Notes under the pieces: model-generated
Told to the model about the DNA's origin: nothing
The model's input: the letters and a program-made list of their open reading frames with translations, nothing else
The model's database searches: none
NCBI RefSeq assembly: GCF_030490285.1
Contig: NZ_CP129884.1
Span: 2,976,001-3,040,000 of the forward strand
Direction of reading: 5' to 3'
Source: Methylomonas montana
GTDB lineage: Bacteria > Pseudomonadota > Gammaproteobacteria > Methylococcales > Methylomonadaceae
Length of the DNA: 64,000 bases
Shown here: positions 17,299-27,358 of the stretch, in pieces
Layout of the letters: every line of letters begins with the position of its first letter
Numbering within the stretch: the stretch's first letter is position 1
Made by a program: the position numbers and the translations under genes

Positions 17299-18774
17299 AT
17301 GGATATCAAGTTGCCCTTAGATGCGAAGCTGCAGTTGGCGATCGATAAAGTCGGCGGCACTGCTCCGGAATTGAAGCTGAACCAAATATTGGACGCTAAG
17401 ATTATTACGCATCAGGCCACGCTGAACACTTTGTCGGTCAGCATAGCCGGCAAAACGCTGACGCTGCAAAACCAACAAGCACTACCCTTACAACCCGGTC
17501 AAACTCTGCAATTGCAAGTGGCAAAACTGTTGCCGACGCTGGAACTAAAAATTCTGGAGCCGCCGTCAACCAGCGGTTCGTTAACCGCTCAAGGCGCCGA
17601 ACCGGCGATATTGAAATTATTGTCGCCCCCCACGTCGTCCTCAACCACGTCTCCTAGCAGCCTGATTAACACCTTAAGCAGCGGTCAGCAGCTTCAAGTC
17701 CAGATAGTGGATATAGGCAAACATACGCTTACCGTACAACTTATATCGTTGCCTAGCGGTAACTTCGCGGAAAACACGACGGGTTCCAGCACTAATCCTC
17801 AGCCATTGGTCTTGGATAACAAACAATTGCTTTGGACGCAAACCGGCGATAAAGCGGCATTGACTGTTGGCAGCCGTATTGATTTGCAGGTCTCGAACAC
17901 CGGCGCCAACCCGATTTTTAAAGCTTCGCTTTCGGCAGTCGCCATTGAAGAACACATCGTGGCAGCCTATAAACAATTGCTGCCACAACAAAGTCCGCCC
18001 GCCCTGCTACTGCATCAACTCAACCAAGCGATATCCACGCTAATCGACGCTCAAAATGTCGGGGAAACACTTAAGCAACTGGCACTCAAAATTTTGCTGG
18101 CCATTCCCGATAAGGCCAGGCTGTTTGAGCCGGCATCGTTAAAGCAACTCATCGCTCAATCGGGTTTATTCATGGAGCGCGGTTTACTGGACACTGCACA
18201 ATCGAACCCACCCACACTGGCTTTGCAACAGGATTTCAAGCTGACTTTAAGCAAATTTATTGCCCAGTTGGGTCTGGAAATGGCGACGTCGGCCCAGTCG
18301 GGCGGCAATGAGCTGTTGAAGGAAATCTTGCAAAAAGCCCAAGGCAGTCTAGCCCGGATTACTCTGGATCAACTCAATTCATTACCCAGAGACGACTCGC
18401 CAAAACAGGTCTGGCTGCTGGAATTGCCGTTCTTCAATAATGCCACGCCGGAAACGGTGCAACTGCTGATCGAACAAGACAAACAAGCCGATCAACAGGG
18501 CGGACAAAAAAACTGGGTAGTGAGCATTACCATTACCCCGCCCGAACTTGATACAATACACTGCAAAATCTCCTGCTATGACGGTAGCGTAAATACCCGT
18601 TTCTGGAGTGAGTCCACCAGCACTGTTGATAAAATTAATGCCCGTCTCGATTATCTGAGACAGCAATTCGAAGAAAAAGGATTAAAGCCCGGATTTATGG
18701 ATGCTCAACAAGGTAAACCTGCGCAACCCAACCTGCAAACCATGCCAACCAACCTGTTAAGTGAAAAAGTCTGA
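17299..18774 (+). CDS. fliK: FliK-type flagellar hook-length control protein
   Basis: A 491-residue protein rich in Gln, Leu, Ser and Thr, with a variable N-terminal two-thirds and a C-terminal Flg_hook-like domain (residues about 375-465: QVWLLELPFFNNATPETVQL, then VVSITITPPELDTIHCKISC). FliK measures hook length and switches the export specificity of the flagellar secretion apparatus. Good spacing from an AGGTG ribosome site supports the start. No other flagellar gene lies nearby, so this is an orphan copy or a distant FliK paralogue. Confidence 0.72.
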   Translation: MDIKLPLDAKLQLAIDKVGGTAPELKLNQILDAKIITHQATLNTLSVSIAGKTLTLQNQQALPLQPGQTLQLQVAKLLPTLELKILEPPSTSGSLTAQGAEPAILKLLSPPTSSSTTSPSSLINTLSSGQQLQVQIVDIGKHTLTVQLISLPSGNFAENTTGSSTNPQPLVLDNKQLLWTQTGDKAALTVGSRIDLQVSNTGANPIFKASLSAVAIEEHIVAAYKQLLPQQSPPALLLHQLNQAISTLIDAQNVGETLKQLALKILLAIPDKARLFEPASLKQLIAQSGLFMERGLLDTAQSNPPTLALQQDFKLTLSKFIAQLGLEMATSAQSGGNELLKEILQKAQGSLARITLDQLNSLPRDDSPKQVWLLELPFFNNATPETVQLLIEQDKQADQQGGQKNWVVSITITPPELDTIHCKISCYDGSVNTRFWSESTSTVDKINARLDYLRQQFEEKGLKPGFMDAQQGKPAQPNLQTMPTNLLSEKV

Positions 18775-18923
18775 AACTGTGCTTGATCAGACTACGGCGC
18801 ATGGGAACCCCATACACAAATGAGCTGGCAACCCCGGCTTTTACCCAGACAATTGATGACCGCTGCCTTGCCTAGCAAGACCCCGTCATCACACCACCCG
18901 CTTACCCAACGGAGATTTAACGC

Positions 18924-19928
18924 ATGACCCACCAAGTCACCCTAACCCAGTTCATTATCGAACAGCAGCGCGGTTTGCCGGATGCGTCCGGCACCTTTAC
19001 GTTGCTGCTGAATAATATCGTGACGGCGTGCAAACAAATCTCTCACCGCGTCAACTGCGGCGCCTTGATCGGAGTGTTGGGCAGTGCGGAATCGGAAAAT
19101 GTGCAAGGCGAAGTGCAGAAAAAGTTGGACATCATCACCAACGACATCATGGTCAAAGCCCTGGATTGGAGCGGTTCGCTGGGCGGCATGGCTTCGGAAG
19201 AAATCAACGACCCGATCAAAATCCCGAATCAGTATCCGAAAGGTAAATATCTGGTGTTGTTCGACCCGCTGGACGGCTCATCCAATATCGATATTAACCT
19301 GACCGTAGGTACCATTTTCTCGATTCTGCGTTGCCGCGAAGGCGTCGAACCCGAAACCGAGGATTTTCTGCGCAAGGGCACCGAACAAGTCTGTGCCGGT
19401 TTCGTGTTATACGGCCCATCGACGATGCTGGTGTTGACTACAGGCAATGGCGTTAACGCCTTCACGCTGGATCAAGACGTCGGCGAATTCATCCTCACCC
19501 ATTGCAATATGAAAATTCCCGAGGAAAGCAGCGAATTTGCCATCAATATGTCCAACCAACGTTTCTGGGAAGCGCCGGTCAAACGTTATATCGATGAATG
19601 CGTGGCCGGTGAAGACGGTCCGCGCGGCAAGAATTTCAATATGCGCTGGGTCGCCTCGCTGGTGGCGGAAGTCTATCGAATCTTGAACCGCGGTGGCGTA
19701 TTCCTGTATCCGCACGATTTACGCGATCCATCCAAACCCGGTAAGTTACGACTGATGTACGAAGCCAATCCGATGGCGTTTATTATCGAACAAGCCGGCG
19801 GCCTATGTTCAACGGGTCGGGATAGGATTTTGGACCTGAAGCCTAGCAGTATTCATCAGCGAGTCCCGCTGATTTTAGGCTCGAAATCCGAAGTTGAGCG
19901 GATTATCGGCTATCACCAACAGGACTAA
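18924..19928 (+). CDS. fbp: Class I fructose-1,6-bisphosphatase
   Basis: Hydrolyses fructose-1,6-bisphosphate to fructose-6-phosphate in gluconeogenesis and sugar-phosphate regeneration. The 334 residues include the metal-binding signature [20 protein letters not shown] (residues about 110-130), [15 protein letters not shown], and [20 protein letters not shown] near the C-terminus. A GGAGA ribosome site lies 8 bp before the ATG. In a methanotroph it would feed the ribulose monophosphate cycle. A FNR-like gene follows 17 bp downstream. Confidence 0.97.
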   Translation: MTHQVTLTQFIIEQQRGLPDASGTFTLLLNNIVTACKQISHRVNCGALIGVLGSAESENVQGEVQKKLDIITNDIMVKALDWSGSLGGMASEEINDPIKIPNQYPKGKYLVLFDPLDGSSNIDINLTVGTIFSILRCREGVEPETEDFLRKGTEQVCAGFVLYGPSTMLVLTTGNGVNAFTLDQDVGEFILTHCNMKIPEESSEFAINMSNQRFWEAPVKRYIDECVAGEDGPRGKNFNMRWVASLVAEVYRILNRGGVFLYPHDLRDPSKPGKLRLMYEANPMAFIIEQAGGLCSTGRDRILDLKPSSIHQRVPLILGSKSEVERIIGYHQQD

Positions 19929-19945
19929 AGCACAGGCGATCCCTT

Positions 19946-20692
19946 TTGCAACATCAACACTCTTTACCGGAAACCCAACCCAACGTGTCGATCAAAAACC
20001 AAGTCAATTGCGTCAATTGTAGTCTGGACAATATCTGTCTGCCTCGCGGCTTGTCCCAAGCCGAGATCAATAATATCAGCCAAGTCGTCAGGGCCCGCAA
20101 AACCCTGCAACGCGGCGATTTCATCTATCGCGAAGGCGACAATTTTCGCGGCATCCTGGCGATAAAATCCGGCAGCGCCAAACTGGTGGCTAACGACAGT
20201 CATGGCAACGAACACATCCTGAATATTCTACTGCCAGGTGAATTGCTAGGATTTGACGGCTTGTCGGCCGAAAAACACGGCTGCGCGGCGATTGCCTTGG
20301 AGACCATGAGCTTTTGCATCCTGCCCGCCGACAATATGGAAGAATTGTTCAAAAACATGCCTAGCTTGACGCGAGAGCTGTTCCGTCATACCGGCGAAAA
20401 AATGATAGAGGACAAAAATCAGCTGGTGTTGAGCAAAAGACCGGCGGAAGAACGTTTGGCTTATTTTTTGATCAGCTTGTCCGAACGCCTGAAACGGCGC
20501 GGATTTTCTTCCTCGGAATTCAAGCTATCGCTCACTCGTCAGGAAATCGGCAATCATCTGGGTTTGGCACTGGAAACCGTCAGCCGCTTATTGAAGAAAT
20601 TTCAGGACGAAAACTTGATCATCGTCCAAAACCGTTTTATCGCGATCAAAAACTCCACAGCCTTAAGAAACTTGCTGCTACCCATGGATTAA
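19946..20692 (+). CDS. fnr: FNR/CRP-family oxygen-responsive regulator
   Basis: A 248-residue regulator from TTG at 19946, or GTG at 19985. The N-terminal VNCVNCSLDNICLPRGLS has the three clustered cysteines of FNR, and a further Cys occurs in EKHGCAAIAL; together they can hold the oxygen-labile 4Fe-4S cluster. The cyclic-nucleotide-like beta barrel (GDFIYREGDNFRGILAIKSG) follows. The C-terminal helix-turn-helix LTRQEIGNHLGLALETVSRLL has the E-x-x-S-R recognition pattern, so the expected site is TTGAT-N4-ATCAA. It is convergent with the ABC permease gene. Confidence 0.93.
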   Translation: MQHQHSLPETQPNVSIKNQVNCVNCSLDNICLPRGLSQAEINNISQVVRARKTLQRGDFIYREGDNFRGILAIKSGSAKLVANDSHGNEHILNILLPGELLGFDGLSAEKHGCAAIALETMSFCILPADNMEELFKNMPSLTRELFRHTGEKMIEDKNQLVLSKRPAEERLAYFLISLSERLKRRGFSSSEFKLSLTRQEIGNHLGLALETVSRLLKKFQDENLIIVQNRFIAIKNSTALRNLLLPMD

Positions 20693-20696
20693 GACT

Positions 20697-21461
20697 TCAG
20701 TTTTTGATGCCTATACCTTTATGCAATAGCAATAGGCTCAGTGCGGTTAAAAATACGATAAATCCGGTAATCATCGCGAAAGCCAGTTCGATTTTGACAT
20801 CGCTTACCCCGATCAAGCCGTAACGAAAGGCGTTGATCATGTATAGAATCGGATTGGCTTGGGCAATTTTTTGCCAAATGCCCGGCAGCATTGCCACCGA
20901 ATAGAACACACCGCCCAGATAGCTCAACGGCGTCAACACAAAGTTGGGGATGATGGAAATATCGTCGAAACTATCGGCAAACACTGCGTTAATGAACCCC
21001 GCCAGCGCAAACAAGGTGGCGGTCAGCACAAATACCGCCGCTGCAATGTCCCAATGCAGAACCGTGGTATGGGTAAACATCATCGATATACCCATCACCA
21101 CCACGCCGACCAGCACCCCGCGGGCAATGCCGCCGCAAACATAGCCGGCCAGAATCACATAATTCGGCACTGGCGCCACCAGCAATTCCTCGATATGGCG
21201 CTGGAATTTAGTGGAATAAAAGGACGACACCACATTGGAATAAGAATGGCTGATCACCGACATCAGGATAATGCCCGGCACGATGTAATCCATGTAACGG
21301 ACGCCATGCACCAAGCCGATACGATCGCCGATCAACTTGCCGAAGATCAGAAAATACAGCGCAGTGGTAATAGCCGGCGGCAATAAGGTTTGCGGCCAAA
21401 TTCGGGTAAAACGGCGGATTTCTTTGAGCAGTATCGTGAAAAATGCGACCGAGTAATTCAT
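20697..21461 (-). CDS. yadH: ABC-2 type exporter permease (YadH-like)
   Basis: A 254-residue membrane protein with about six hydrophobic segments. It has the ABC-2 conserved stretches PAITTALYFLIFGKLIGDRI and YMDYIVPGIILMSVISHSYS, and ends with the LLLLHKGIGIKN typical of YadH-type permeases. It overlaps the ATPase gene by 4 bp (ATGA), so the two form one transporter. Substrate unknown. Confidence 0.92.
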   Translation of the reverse strand: MNYSVAFFTILLKEIRRFTRIWPQTLLPPAITTALYFLIFGKLIGDRIGLVHGVRYMDYIVPGIILMSVISHSYSNVVSSFYSTKFQRHIEELLVAPVPNYVILAGYVCGGIARGVLVGVVVMGISMMFTHTTVLHWDIAAAVFVLTATLFALAGFINAVFADSFDDISIIPNFVLTPLSYLGGVFYSVAMLPGIWQKIAQANPILYMINAFRYGLIGVSDVKIELAFAMITGFIVFLTALSLLLLHKGIGIKN

Positions 21462-22363
21462 TGCACCAAATCCATGAATAATTGTTCTAGGCGGTTGGAT
21501 TTATTCCTCAGGCTCGACACCTCGATATGCTGTGCGGACAATTCCTGAAACAAACGATTAAGGCCTAAACTTTTCGGCACCGCCACCTCCAATGTGTTAT
21601 CGGTACCACGATTGATACCGTAGCCATCAATCACAGGCGTAGCGGTCAGCGGTTGGGCGATATCCAGCACGAAATGATCGGTATGCAGGCGACTCAATAA
21701 ACTGCTCATCGCCGATTTTTCGATAATCTGGCCATTGTTGATGATGGCGATATTCCGGCACAGGCTTTCGGCTTCTTCCAGATAATGGGTGGTCAGGATA
21801 ATGGTGGTACCCTGCTGGTTAACCTCTTGCATCATCTTCCACATCGAGCGACGAATCTCGATATCGACACCGGCGGTGGGCTCGTCGAGTATCAGCAAGC
21901 GCGGCGAATGCACCATGGCCCGCGCGATCATCAAGCGCCGCTTCATGCCACCGGACAAGCGCCGGGAAACAAGGTCACGCTTGTCCCAAAGCTCCATTTG
22001 CCGCAAACACTGTTCGCTGCGCTGCAAGGCTTGTTTACGCGGGATACCGTAGTAACCGGCTTGATTCAACACCACACTCAAACTGGTTTCGAATTGGTTA
22101 AAGTTGACTTCCTGCGGCACCACACCAATACAGGTTTTTGCGGCGACATTGTCTTTATTCAAATCATGTCCGAAGATACTAACCGAACCGCTAGTCTTGT
22201 TGACCAGCGAACTGATGATGCCGATCAGCGTCGATTTACCTGCCCCATTAGGACCTAACAAGGCAAAAAAGTCGCCGCGCTGGACGTCAAGATCAACGCC
22301 TTTTAAGGCTTCAAAGCCATTGTTATAGGTTTTTTTTAGGTTTTGGATGGATAAAGCCGTCAT
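21458..22363 (-). CDS. yadG: ABC exporter ATP-binding protein (YadG-like)
   Basis: A 301-residue ATPase with Walker A GPNGAGKST, Q-loop VPQEVNFNQFETSL, signature LSGGMKRRL, Walker B LLILDEPTAGVD and switch His in TTHYLEEAE. The final 60 residues form a regulatory tail. It partners the downstream permease. Its promoter lies in the 120-bp gap facing ppx. Confidence 0.95.
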   Translation of the reverse strand: MTALSIQNLKKTYNNGFEALKGVDLDVQRGDFFALLGPNGAGKSTLIGIISSLVNKTSGSVSIFGHDLNKDNVAAKTCIGVVPQEVNFNQFETSLSVVLNQAGYYGIPRKQALQRSEQCLRQMELWDKRDLVSRRLSGGMKRRLMIARAMVHSPRLLILDEPTAGVDIEIRRSMWKMMQEVNQQGTTIILTTHYLEEAESLCRNIAIINNGQIIEKSAMSSLLSRLHTDHFVLDIAQPLTATPVIDGYGINRGTDNTLEVAVPKSLGLNRLFQELSAQHIEVSSLRNKSNRLEQLFMDLVQ

Positions 22364-22482
22364 GCTCTAAGTTATAATGCCAAGCAATAAGGGCTGGCGT
22401 CATTCGATAAAACAGCGCCAGTTAAGCTTCGAAATTCTATCAGAATTCGCAATTTCTCAGCAGCCTGAACAGGAATAGACTC

Positions 22483-23985
22483 TTGCCACATCAAATACCG
22501 ACCAGCGTTGCTGCCGTGGATCTTGGCTCCAACAGTTTTCATATGATCATTTGCAGCCTGCAAAACGGCAAGTTGCAAACTTTAGATCGCTTGAAAGAGA
22601 TGGTTCGACTGGCCGCCGGACTCGATCAGCATAGAAACATCGATCAGAGCACCCAAGAAAGAGCGCTAGCTTGTCTGCAACGCTTCGGCCAACGCATCCG
22701 CGACTTCCCTCCCAATAGCGTGGCGATAGTCGGCACCAATACCTTACGTGTAGCCAAAAATTCTCAGCAATTCATTAATAAGGCAGAGAAGGCTTTGGGC
22801 CATCCGATCCACATCGTTTCAGGTATCGAAGAAGCCAGGTTGATTTACCAAGGTGTCGCCCACAGCCTGGGCAGCAACGCCAATAACCGCTTCGTGATGG
22901 ACATCGGCGGCAGCAGCACGGAATACATTATCGGCCGAGACGATATTGCCCACACCAAAGAAAGCTTGAACATGGGCTGCGTGACCGTCAGTCAGAATTT
23001 TTTCAAGAACGGCGAACTTAACAAAAAGGCCTTCCGCAAAGCGATGCTGTTCGCCGAACAGCATCTGGAACCTTTTCAGAACACCTTTAATTCCAAAAAC
23101 TGGGACGAAGCTATCGGCGCCTCCGGCAGCCTAAAAGCCATCAGCAATGTCCTGCAAACGATGGGCTGGAGTAATAATGGGATTACCAACGAAGGCCTGG
23201 AACAATTAGTCGGACACTTACTAAAGCTAAATCGGATTGATGAAATCAGCTTTCCGGCCTTGAGCATCGAGAGACGGCCGGTGTTCATCGGCGCGGTAGC
23301 GATTATTTATGCCACATTCAAAACCCTGAATATCCAACAAATGACAGTTTCCGACGGCGCGCTACGCGAAGGCTTGATTCAGGATTTATTAGGCAGAATT
23401 TACGACGACGACATCCGCTCGCAGACCAGTCAGATCATTGCCGAGCGTTACCACACCGACAAAGGCCATAGCCAACAGCTCAAGGAGACCTTACGTTACA
23501 TCGTCCGACAGTTGGACAGTCATTCCTGCTTTCATGATAATCCCGCCAGTTTACAGTTTCTGGAATGGGCGGCGGAATTGCACGAAATCGGTTTCGAAAT
23601 TGCGCACAGCCAATATCACAAACACAGCGCATATATCATCGAAAACGGCGATCTGGCCGGATTCTCCAAACAAGATCAGCTACTGCTTTCGAAATTGGTA
23701 CGCAGCCATCGCAAAAAGCTCAACCTGGACCGTTTCGAAGACTTACCGTCGCCTTGGCGGCAACGTGCTCCACTCATGGCGGTCGTGTTTCGACTGGCCA
23801 CTCTGTTGCATCGCAATCGCCACGACCAGCGTTCCGACTTTAAAATTACCATTGACCAGAACGATATAAAAATTGATTTCCCGGAACATTGGCTGGAACA
23901 AGCGCCTTTGACGCATGCCGATCTCAAACAAGAAATGCATTATCTAAAAAATGCCCACTTCAATTTAATCTTCGATCAATGCTAA
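22483..23985 (+). CDS. ppx: Exopolyphosphatase
   Basis: A 500-residue Ppx/GppA phosphatase that removes terminal phosphate from polyphosphate (or pppGpp). ASKHA motifs: AAVDLGSNSFHMIICS, VGTNTLRVAKN and FVMDIGGSSTEYIIG. The C-terminal half is the HD-like helical domain (LEWAAELHEIGFEIAHSQYHKHSAY). The start is TTG with AGGAA 9 bp upstream; no ATG serves without losing the first motif. It overlaps the next gene by ATGCTAA, indicating coupling. Confidence 0.94.
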   Translation: MPHQIPTSVAAVDLGSNSFHMIICSLQNGKLQTLDRLKEMVRLAAGLDQHRNIDQSTQERALACLQRFGQRIRDFPPNSVAIVGTNTLRVAKNSQQFINKAEKALGHPIHIVSGIEEARLIYQGVAHSLGSNANNRFVMDIGGSSTEYIIGRDDIAHTKESLNMGCVTVSQNFFKNGELNKKAFRKAMLFAEQHLEPFQNTFNSKNWDEAIGASGSLKAISNVLQTMGWSNNGITNEGLEQLVGHLLKLNRIDEISFPALSIERRPVFIGAVAIIYATFKTLNIQQMTVSDGALREGLIQDLLGRIYDDDIRSQTSQIIAERYHTDKGHSQQLKETLRYIVRQLDSHSCFHDNPASLQFLEWAAELHEIGFEIAHSQYHKHSAYIIENGDLAGFSKQDQLLLSKLVRSHRKKLNLDRFEDLPSPWRQRAPLMAVVFRLATLLHRNRHDQRSDFKITIDQNDIKIDFPEHWLEQAPLTHADLKQEMHYLKNAHFNLIFDQC

Positions 23986-25217
23986 GACCGCTACTATACC
24001 TGCTGCTTTCAGCGGCGGCTTTATTAGTAGTGCTGCTATTTTTTGCGATCGACGATTCACCGTTATTACGTATCCACCAGGGCCTGAATCGCGACGACAT
24101 CCAACGTGCCAAGCAATTGCTGCATGTTTCGCCGGAAGAACGCAATCAAATCAAAACGGTCAATTTGGATCAAAAAGATCTGAATATCGCGGTCAGCTAC
24201 CTACTCAACCACTTCGCCGAAAACACCACTCAGATTCAATTTATAGACGATAGGGTTGCATTCCAAATTGCGATATTCGTACCGAAAAGCCTTTGGGGCA
24301 GATATCTGGATTTCAGTTTTAGCCTCCGCCAGGCTGGCGATACGATCCGGATCAAATCATTCAAAGTCGGCGAAATTTCGATCCCGGACCCAGCCGCCAA
24401 TGTCTTGATTCCAGCCATCGTCCATCACACACCACTCAATCAATATTGGCGGGTCTTGAGCCAATACGTCAAAAACGTACGTATCAGCCCACAAGCCCTG
24501 GAAATCAGCTATCTGGGTTCCATCGTTGACGCCGCGAAACAATTGGCGATTCGCAAACATCGCGAATATCCCAATCTGCATCTTTACCAGCAACAGATCA
24601 ATGAAATCGTCAGCCAACACGACCCTAGCTGGCGCTTATCGCTGATTGATTTATTACAACCGCTGTTTCGCTCGGCCTATCAGAACACCACTGAAAAGAA
24701 TGCGATTCAAGAGAACCGCGCCATTATCATTGCCGTCGGCAGTTATATTTATAAACATGATTTACGCCGCTATTTGCCATTAGGCCTGGTTTACAGCAAG
24801 GAATACCCGGTATTCGCGTATAAACGCGTCGACATCCCTCAACACTTTATCGCGTCGGCGCTATTAGCAACCGTCGATTCCTCGCTACTAGGCGAACAAA
24901 TCGGCATCGATAAGGAATTAGGTGATGCGCAAACAGGTAGTGGCTTCAGCTTTATAGACTTGATGGCAGACCGCGCCGGTAGCCGTTTTGGCCAACTAGC
25001 GATTGCCTCCAACCCAAAAGCCAGAGAACTACAGAGAATAATGTCGGCCACCAAAGACTACGGTTCTATCATCCCTAATCCGCAGGATTTGCCGGAACAG
25101 ATGGACGAACAAGCGTTTAAATTGAAATTTGATAAGATCGATAGCCCTGCTTACCGACAATTGATTGAGCAAATTGACAGCCGGATAGCGGCTTTACCGC
25201 TGTATCAACAACCCTGA
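23979..25217 (+). CDS. Conserved membrane-anchored protein of unknown function
   Basis: About 412 residues from ATG at 23979, which overlaps the ppx stop. It has an N-terminal transmembrane anchor (LLYLLLSAAALLVVLLFFAI), then a long extracytoplasmic domain. Stretches such as VNLDQKDLNIAVSYLLNHFA and AVGSYIYKHDLRRYLPLGLV are seen in conserved hypothetical proteins of gammaproteobacteria. No enzyme motif is evident. Coupling to ppx suggests a link with polyphosphate or stress metabolism, but that is only inference. Confidence 0.7.
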   Translation: MLRPLLYLLLSAAALLVVLLFFAIDDSPLLRIHQGLNRDDIQRAKQLLHVSPEERNQIKTVNLDQKDLNIAVSYLLNHFAENTTQIQFIDDRVAFQIAIFVPKSLWGRYLDFSFSLRQAGDTIRIKSFKVGEISIPDPAANVLIPAIVHHTPLNQYWRVLSQYVKNVRISPQALEISYLGSIVDAAKQLAIRKHREYPNLHLYQQQINEIVSQHDPSWRLSLIDLLQPLFRSAYQNTTEKNAIQENRAIIIAVGSYIYKHDLRRYLPLGLVYSKEYPVFAYKRVDIPQHFIASALLATVDSSLLGEQIGIDKELGDAQTGSGFSFIDLMADRAGSRFGQLAIASNPKARELQRIMSATKDYGSIIPNPQDLPEQMDEQAFKLKFDKIDSPAYRQLIEQIDSRIAALPLYQQP

Positions 25218-25249
25218 AGTCTGAAGTCGAAAAGCTGGGACAGTGCACC

Positions 25250-25298
25250 GGCATCCGAACCTGATCTTACACAAAGTGTCAAATCAGGTTCGGATGCC
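25250..25298. terminator. Bidirectional terminator-like hairpin upstream of the rpoS 3' end
   Basis: A perfect 16-bp stem (25250-25265 with 25283-25298) encloses a 17-nt loop between two convergent genes. It lacks long T-runs, so it could also be an mRNA 3'-end stabilising element. Confidence 0.65.
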
Positions 25299-25307
25299 AA
25301 GCCGTAA

Positions 25308-26288
25308 TCAGCTAAAAATAGATTCGAACGAATAACCGCTACTTTCCAGAATTTCTTTTAGTCGTTTCAATCCGTCCATTTGAATTTGTCTGACTCGTTC
25401 GCGAGTAACACCCAACTCAAGCGCCACCTGCTCGAGCGTCGCATTTTCAAATCCGCATAATCCGTATCGGCGGCAAATCACTTCACGTTGTTTTTCAGCG
25501 AGTTGATACACCCAGTATGTGACATTATTTTGAATAATGTCATCTTGCAGAATTTCGGCGGGATTACGACTTTCTTCTTCCGAAATAGTATCGAGTAACG
25601 GTTTATCGAAGTCCTTACCGAATGAAACATCTACCGAAGTGACCCGTTCGTTGAGTTTCAGCATTTTACTGACTGTCTTGACCGGTTTGTCGAGATGCTT
25701 GGCAATCTCGTCGACCGTAGGCTCGTGATCGAGTTGCTGCGCCAAATTTCTTTGGGCTTTGAGGTATATATTCATTTCCTTAACGATATGAATCGGCAAG
25801 CGTATGGTCCGCGTCTGATTCATGATTGCTCTTTCTATGGTTTGTCTGATCCACCAGGTTGCATAGGTTGAAAATCTAAAACCACGGTCCGGATCGAATT
25901 TCTCGACGGCTCTGATCAGCCCTAAGTTGCCTTCTTCAATCAAATCAAGCAACGGTAAACCACGATTGAGGTAACGCCTTGATATTTTGACCACCAAGCG
26001 CAAATTACTTTCGATCATGATTTTGCGGGCTTTAGGATCGCCTTGTTGAGTGCGCTTGCCGTAAATTTTTTCTTCATCAGCCGTTAATAACTGCGATTTA
26101 CTGAGTTCGTTCAGATAAGCACGAGTGGCGTCGAAAGCACTTTCATTCTGTGATTCACTACTTTCAATGTCTGTGAGTTTAAACGTTTCTTGCGGATCGA
26201 TTTCAACCACTTCTTCGTCCACATCTTCAAAAGAAATGAAATCTGGAATATCCATGTCTTTTATTACACCTATCGCTTCTTCCATCAT
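25308..26288 (-). CDS. rpoS: Stationary-phase sigma factor RpoS
   Basis: A sigma-70 group 2 factor of 326 residues. Region 1.2 ([20 protein letters not shown]), region 2 ([60 protein letters not shown]) and region 4.2 ([20 protein letters not shown]) match RpoS. There is an acidic N-terminal extension, and a double ATG at 26285-26288 preceded by GGGAG. RpoS directs the general stress response. Convergent with the ppx-linked gene. No nlpD gene lies upstream. Confidence 0.96.
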   Translation of the reverse strand: MMEEAIGVIKDMDIPDFISFEDVDEEVVEIDPQETFKLTDIESSESQNESAFDATRAYLNELSKSQLLTADEEKIYGKRTQQGDPKARKIMIESNLRLVVKISRRYLNRGLPLLDLIEEGNLGLIRAVEKFDPDRGFRFSTYATWWIRQTIERAIMNQTRTIRLPIHIVKEMNIYLKAQRNLAQQLDHEPTVDEIAKHLDKPVKTVSKMLKLNERVTSVDVSFGKDFDKPLLDTISEEESRNPAEILQDDIIQNNVTYWVYQLAEKQREVICRRYGLCGFENATLEQVALELGVTRERVRQIQMDGLKRLKEILESSGYSFESIFS

Positions 26289-26784
26289 GATTAATCTCCC
26301 AGGTATTTGGCTTACTGATTCAGTTGTTTTTGGTAAGTATCCAGCCCGATCACCGATCTTCCATTGTTAATCTCAATACGGATAAGATTGAAATCCAACG
26401 CTACATCACGCCGGCAATTGCGCAAAATCACCGACAATACTGAGTCATCCGGCACCAAGTCTCCGCTTTTTTATCCCCTTAAAGCACGCATTTCGAATCC
26501 ATATTGGCCTTAACGGCGAGTGCCAGTATAACTTTAAAAGATTCATCTTATAAATTGAATTTACTGGTTTTTTTGTGGCACATATCTCTTTTTTGATATT
26601 ATCCGCATTCTTTTGCCGCTCCCAAACAACGTCAAAAAAAGCCGATTAAAAAGAAGACCACACTCTTACGCAAAATTATCAAACAAGATAGCGGCGTTCA
26701 TCACAATTATTTACGCAAGCCAAAAAACAGAACGCACGCTGACAAAACCAAAACTCAGCAACTATTACTTAGAGAAACACCGAT
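26289..26784. other. Long leader or intergenic region upstream of rpoS
   Basis: About 500 bp, AT-rich toward 26540-26760. It should contain the rpoS promoter and possibly a structured 5' leader, as rpoS mRNA is often regulated by small RNAs. A 65-codon plus-strand frame at 26613-26810 is basic and compositionally weak, and was not accepted as a gene. No other feature is seen. Confidence 0.4.
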
Positions 26785-27276
26785 TCAACGCTTTAGTAAG
26801 ACTTTTTTAGCCTGATTAATTTGCGCAGCCAAATAATCGGAACCACCCCGATCGGGATGAACTCGCGAAATCAGTTTACGGTGGGCTTGGATAATCTCTT
26901 CGTCCGATGCGCCCGCTTTAAGCCCCAAAACTTCCAACGCCTGGGCTTTTGTCATCCCGGCGGTTCGAACCGCGCCGCTCGATTTGCCTTGCTCCTGTTG
27001 TTTTGAGGCATTAAATTTCAACCAAATACGATGTAACTGCGGCCCATAATTCAATATTATCGGCATGGAGCGCACGATGAACGCCAACAACACACCCAGC
27101 AATGCGATTAGCGCACTCAATTTACCGGTGAGCAACAAAATCGCCAGAAATAGTGCTGCCGCAATCCAGACTATTTGTTTAAGTTGTTTGCCCGATGTCT
27201 CCCGCGGCGTTTTCAAAAACCACCGCACGGCCAAAATCGCCAATATCACAACCAATAGTATGCCTATGCGTATCAC
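26785..27276 (-). CDS. Membrane-anchored J-domain protein
   Basis: About 163 residues from GTG at 27276; a longer frame reaches back over the divergent mobB-moeA start and is unlikely. Two N-terminal hydrophobic segments (IGILLVVILAILAVRWF, IVWIAAALFLAILLL) and a third stretch precede a C-terminal J-domain (TKAQALEVLGLKAGASDEEI, then HRKLISRVHPDRGGSDYLA), with the HPD motif intact. It resembles the Tim14/Pam18-like short DnaJ proteins and should stimulate an Hsp70 at the inner membrane. Partner unknown. Confidence 0.85.
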   Translation of the reverse strand: MIRIGILLVVILAILAVRWFLKTPRETSGKQLKQIVWIAAALFLAILLLTGKLSALIALLGVLLAFIVRSMPIILNYGPQLHRIWLKFNASKQQEQGKSSGAVRTAGMTKAQALEVLGLKAGASDEEIIQAHRKLISRVHPDRGGSDYLAAQINQAKKVLLKR

Positions 27277-27358
27277 TCTATCTCCGAGCACTCTAACAAT
27301 TGCAAACCATAATACCTTAGAATAACGGCTCTTCGTTCGATAACCGCTGAGCCACCCA

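Noticed and set aside
26613..26810. 65-codon plus-strand frame upstream of the J-domain gene
   Set aside because: Weak, basic composition, no ribosome site or family, and its end overlaps the J-domain gene; treated as chance.
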